Shown piece after piece: positions 5,359-7,616 of a DNA stretch of 7,616 bases. This DNA comes from JAUVXJ01 sp034430275 (GTDB lineage: Bacteria > Chloroflexota > Anaerolineae > UBA7937 > B3-Chlor), in NCBI GenBank assembly GCA_034430275.1, contig DAOUEW010000341.1, forward strand, positions 1 through 7,616. The letters run 5' to 3'. A model generated the notes under the pieces. The model made no database searches. It was not told the origin of the DNA and was given only the letters and a program-made list of their open reading frames with translations. The position numbers were made by a program, and so were the translations under genes. Positions within the stretch are counted from its first letter, which is position 1, and each line of letters starts with the position of its first letter.

Positions 5359-7616
5359 TCATGGGCGTCGCACGCTGGATCTCAACAACTCTGGAAGTCT
5401 CCGTAACAGGGCCCTGAACATCGACGGCCGCAGCATCCCCCATGCCCGCTTCGCGTTCTGCTCGTCTGCCGGGCCGACCGCCCCTTGGGCGAATTGGTCG
5501 CGCACGAAGAGATCGGCGATCTGCCCCACCTGCGGCGCGGACGCGGGCAGTCGCTGTGCCACGAGGGACGCATACTCGTATGGCGTGTAGTGTGCGCGCC
5601 CTGTGACTCCCATGAGATGGGCGTATCTGCACATCCGCCCGTATATTCTGCCAATCTCAGAAGTTGGTCCAGTCCTACCCCTTCTCCTGTACCAGTAGGC
5701 ACCGACGCCCAGACCACCGCACGCTGCTGCACCCAAGACAGCAAGCCAGGGAGAGGGAGATCGCCGGGATGAGAAGCCTGCCAACGGCAGTTCGCCTACG
5801 ACTGTTTCCTCCTCACCCCTGAGTCTTTCCAGGTCACGCTCCAACTGGGAGTCGGTTTCTCCACCCCTCGCCTCTGGGGCTTCGTCCGGGCCCCCTTCTG
5901 GCCGCACGATCGTGGCCTCGCTCGCCGTTGGTTCAAACTCAACCCAGCCATAGACTGGGAAGTAGACTTCCACCCAGGCGTGAGTGTTGCGCTGGCGCAC
6001 GGCGTACCATCCTCTGTGGGTATCCAGTTCACCCCCTACGTATCCCACGGCAAGGCGAGCTGGCACGCCAACAGAGCGCGCCATCACCACCATGGCCGAA
6101 GCGTAGTAGTTGCAGTAGCCCGCTTGACTGTCGAAGAGCAGATAGTCGACCGCGTCTCGCTCCCCCGAAGGAGCCTCCACATCCTCGCGATACGTGATGG
6201 TGCTCCGCAAAAAGTCCCGAATGGCCACCGACTTGTCGTAGGCGTTGTCGTGGGAGGAGGTTATCCATTCCGCTAGGTCCCTCACACGCCGGGGCAAGGT
6301 CGCCGGAAGTTGAACATACCGCTCGCTGATCCATTCTGGATAGGCGTCCCCAGCTTCCTTGAGGCTCGCCACATCGGCCACGGAAGTCGATGAGAAGACA
6401 ACGTATGGTCTGTCGACACTGACTGGCACCCGAGTCTTGACCAGGGAGATCGAGGTGCTTGCGGTCCAGGGATCCTCTGCACCGCCGGCACCGGTATCCG
6501 TCAGCGCGTATTGTACCTCGGTCGGCAGGTTGATGATCAGCGGCTGCCCAGCTTGGAATACCTGCGTCACGCCTGCTCGATTGGGCACGACGATCTGCTC
6601 CACCAACTCACGCATCTCATACTGGGCCTCCAGCGGCAGATCACGACCTGCGGGGACCACCACGGTCTCCTGATCTGTACTCTGCCACCCTCTCCCGGTA
6701 TAACGGTCGTAGACCATGCCCCTCCAATAGCGGGCGCCCTCCGTCTCCACCCACATCACCATCTCCTCCCCGAGATCTATCGGCCCGCCGAGGGCTAGCC
6801 GCTGACCGAAGGGCACGTTCTCGTAGCTCCGGGGGTATCCGATGACGCCAGAGAAGAGGCGGTTCCACTCATCACCCACTGCCCGCCACGGCCCTTCGAT
6901 GGTCAGCCAAAGATCTGACAAGGCCGTGCTCGACGACAACAAGGGAAAGACCCACACGACGAGCACAAGCGCCAAGACCAGCAGACCGCCATCGCGCAGG
7001 AAGTGCAGGGTCATATCACGATCGTAGCGGGCAGCACGCCTGTCCCAAGACTCCTCCTGAGTGTACACGTAGAGGCGCACTACCAGCAGGAACGCACAGA
7101 GGATGAACAACACGAAGAAGGGAGCGACCTCAGGTGGACTACCGTACACCACCAGCAACATGGCTCCCCCGCTGAGGGCCAGTGCCTGCCACACGTGGTG
7201 CGCTCCGAACACCATCCACGCACACACGTATCCTATCCACCAACCCACGATGGTCATCAGGAGCACGAACGTAACGGAGTCCGCGCTAGATCGAGCCGAC
7301 AGCAACACCCTGAGCCATCCGTCGAAGTGGTACGCTACCACTCCTACGCCATCACACCAGCCGACGCTTGGGGCACTGAACCTGCCTACCACCGCCACTG
7401 CCACCAATGCACCGAGCAGAATGCTAGTCAGGTGACTCACCGCTCTTGGCCAGCCAAGCCTGGTCATGAGAAAACCCAGAAAGAGCCCACAGAGTGCAGA
7501 CCATTCGACCACATACAGTCCCTTGACCCAGCCAGCTAGCTCGATGCTCCACGTGATGCAGAGCAACATCAGCATGAGCAGAAAGAATGATAGCTTGCCT
7601 TCTCGAGTCTGTAGTC
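5359..7616 (-). CDS. TgpA-like transglutaminase-domain membrane protein, N-terminus beyond window edge
   Basis: This is a membrane protein with an extracellular transglutaminase/cysteine-protease-like domain (COG1305 type). Its Pseudomonas relative TgpA is classed as a protein-glutamine gamma-glutamyltransferase; substrates here are unknown. The frame stays open to base 7616, giving 13 codons (LQTREGKLSFFLL) ahead of the Met at 7575 that look like the normal family N-terminus, so the gene starts outside. Counting from that Met, about seven membrane segments fill residues 1-212, the last near 196-212. 'RYWRGMVYDRYTGRGW' lies at 282-297. The transglutaminase core holds Cys488 (GYCNYYASA), His532 (NTHAWVEVYF) and Glu548 (VEFEPT), where Asp is the commoner third residue. 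A charged linker (about 552-607), one membrane segment (609-628) and a DUF4129-like cytoplasmic tail (641-720, 'HYTPYEYASLVAQRL') follow. Such genes often sit beside MoxR ATPase and DUF58 genes, none of which is visible here. The next gene starts 21 bases downstream. Confidence 0.93.
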   Translation of the reverse strand, partial: LQTREGKLSFFLLMLMLLCITWSIELAGWVKGLYVVEWSALCGLFLGFLMTRLGWPRAVSHLTSILLGALVAVAVVGRFSAPSVGWCDGVGVVAYHFDGWLRVLLSARSSADSVTFVLLMTIVGWWIGYVCAWMVFGAHHVWQALALSGGAMLLVVYGSPPEVAPFFVLFILCAFLLVVRLYVYTQEESWDRRAARYDRDMTLHFLRDGGLLVLALVLVVWVFPLLSSSTALSDLWLTIEGPWRAVGDEWNRLFSGVIGYPRSYENVPFGQRLALGGPIDLGEEMVMWVETEGARYWRGMVYDRYTGRGWQSTDQETVVVPAGRDLPLEAQYEMRELVEQIVVPNRAGVTQVFQAGQPLIINLPTEVQYALTDTGAGGAEDPWTASTSISLVKTRVPVSVDRPYVVFSSTSVADVASLKEAGDAYPEWISERYVQLPATLPRRVRDLAEWITSSHDNAYDKSVAIRDFLRSTITYREDVEAPSGERDAVDYLLFDSQAGYCNYYASAMVVMARSVGVPARLAVGYVGGELDTHRGWYAVRQRNTHAWVEVYFPVYGWVEFEPTASEATIVRPEGGPDEAPEARGGETDSQLERDLERLRGEEETVVGELPLAGFSSRRSPSPWLAVLGAAACGGLGVGAYWYRRRGRTGPTSEIGRIYGRMCRYAHLMGVTGRAHYTPYEYASLVAQRLPASAPQVGQIADLFVRDQFAQGAVGPADEQNAKRAWGMLRPSMFRALLRRLPELLRSSVRRP

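Noticed and set aside
7003..7539. 178-codon plus-strand frame near the right edge
   Set aside because: It is antisense to the membrane segments of the transglutaminase-like gene and is low in hydrophobic structure; it is a shadow frame.

Overview
All four genes lie on the minus strand, so the window reads from its right end to its left. The base composition is moderately GC-rich. The proteins resemble those of Chloroflexota (Anaerolineae-like lineages): a lipoprotein with a long Pro/Glu-rich spacer, a TgpA-type membrane transglutaminase, and a family 5 solute-binding protein followed by a DppB-type permease. The phylum is inferred from protein style only; there is no rRNA or marker gene.

Right half (7616 to 3454): the end of a polytopic transglutaminase-like protein, whose start lies outside the window, is followed after 21 bases by a 627-residue membrane protein. 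That protein has one N-terminal membrane segment, an outer region with repeated His-x-x-Trp strands like a beta-propeller, and several C-terminal membrane segments. The two probably form an operon concerned with the cell envelope.

Middle (3453 to 3007): a new transcription unit begins. It has a perfect consensus sigma-70 type promoter (TTGACA, 17 bases, TATAAT), an inverted repeat touching the -35 box, and a leader of about 300 bases with a series of local hairpins. No known riboswitch class was recognised in the leader. The 94 bases between the end of the propeller gene and the inverted repeat (3360-3453) show no gene and no convincing intrinsic terminator.

Left half (3006 to 1): a peptide/oligopeptide-type ABC transporter. 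The lipoprotein binding subunit comes first. It is followed by a perfect 12-bp hairpin just after the stop codon, about 300 bases without a gene, and then the first 227 codons of a DppB/OppB-type permease that runs off the left edge. The hairpin probably lets the binding protein be made in excess over the membrane subunits. The permease has strikingly different isoleucine codon use from the binding protein.

I found no CRISPR array, tRNA, rRNA, insertion sequence or attachment site. The parts most open to new biology are the structured leader and the pairing of the propeller-like membrane protein with the transglutaminase.
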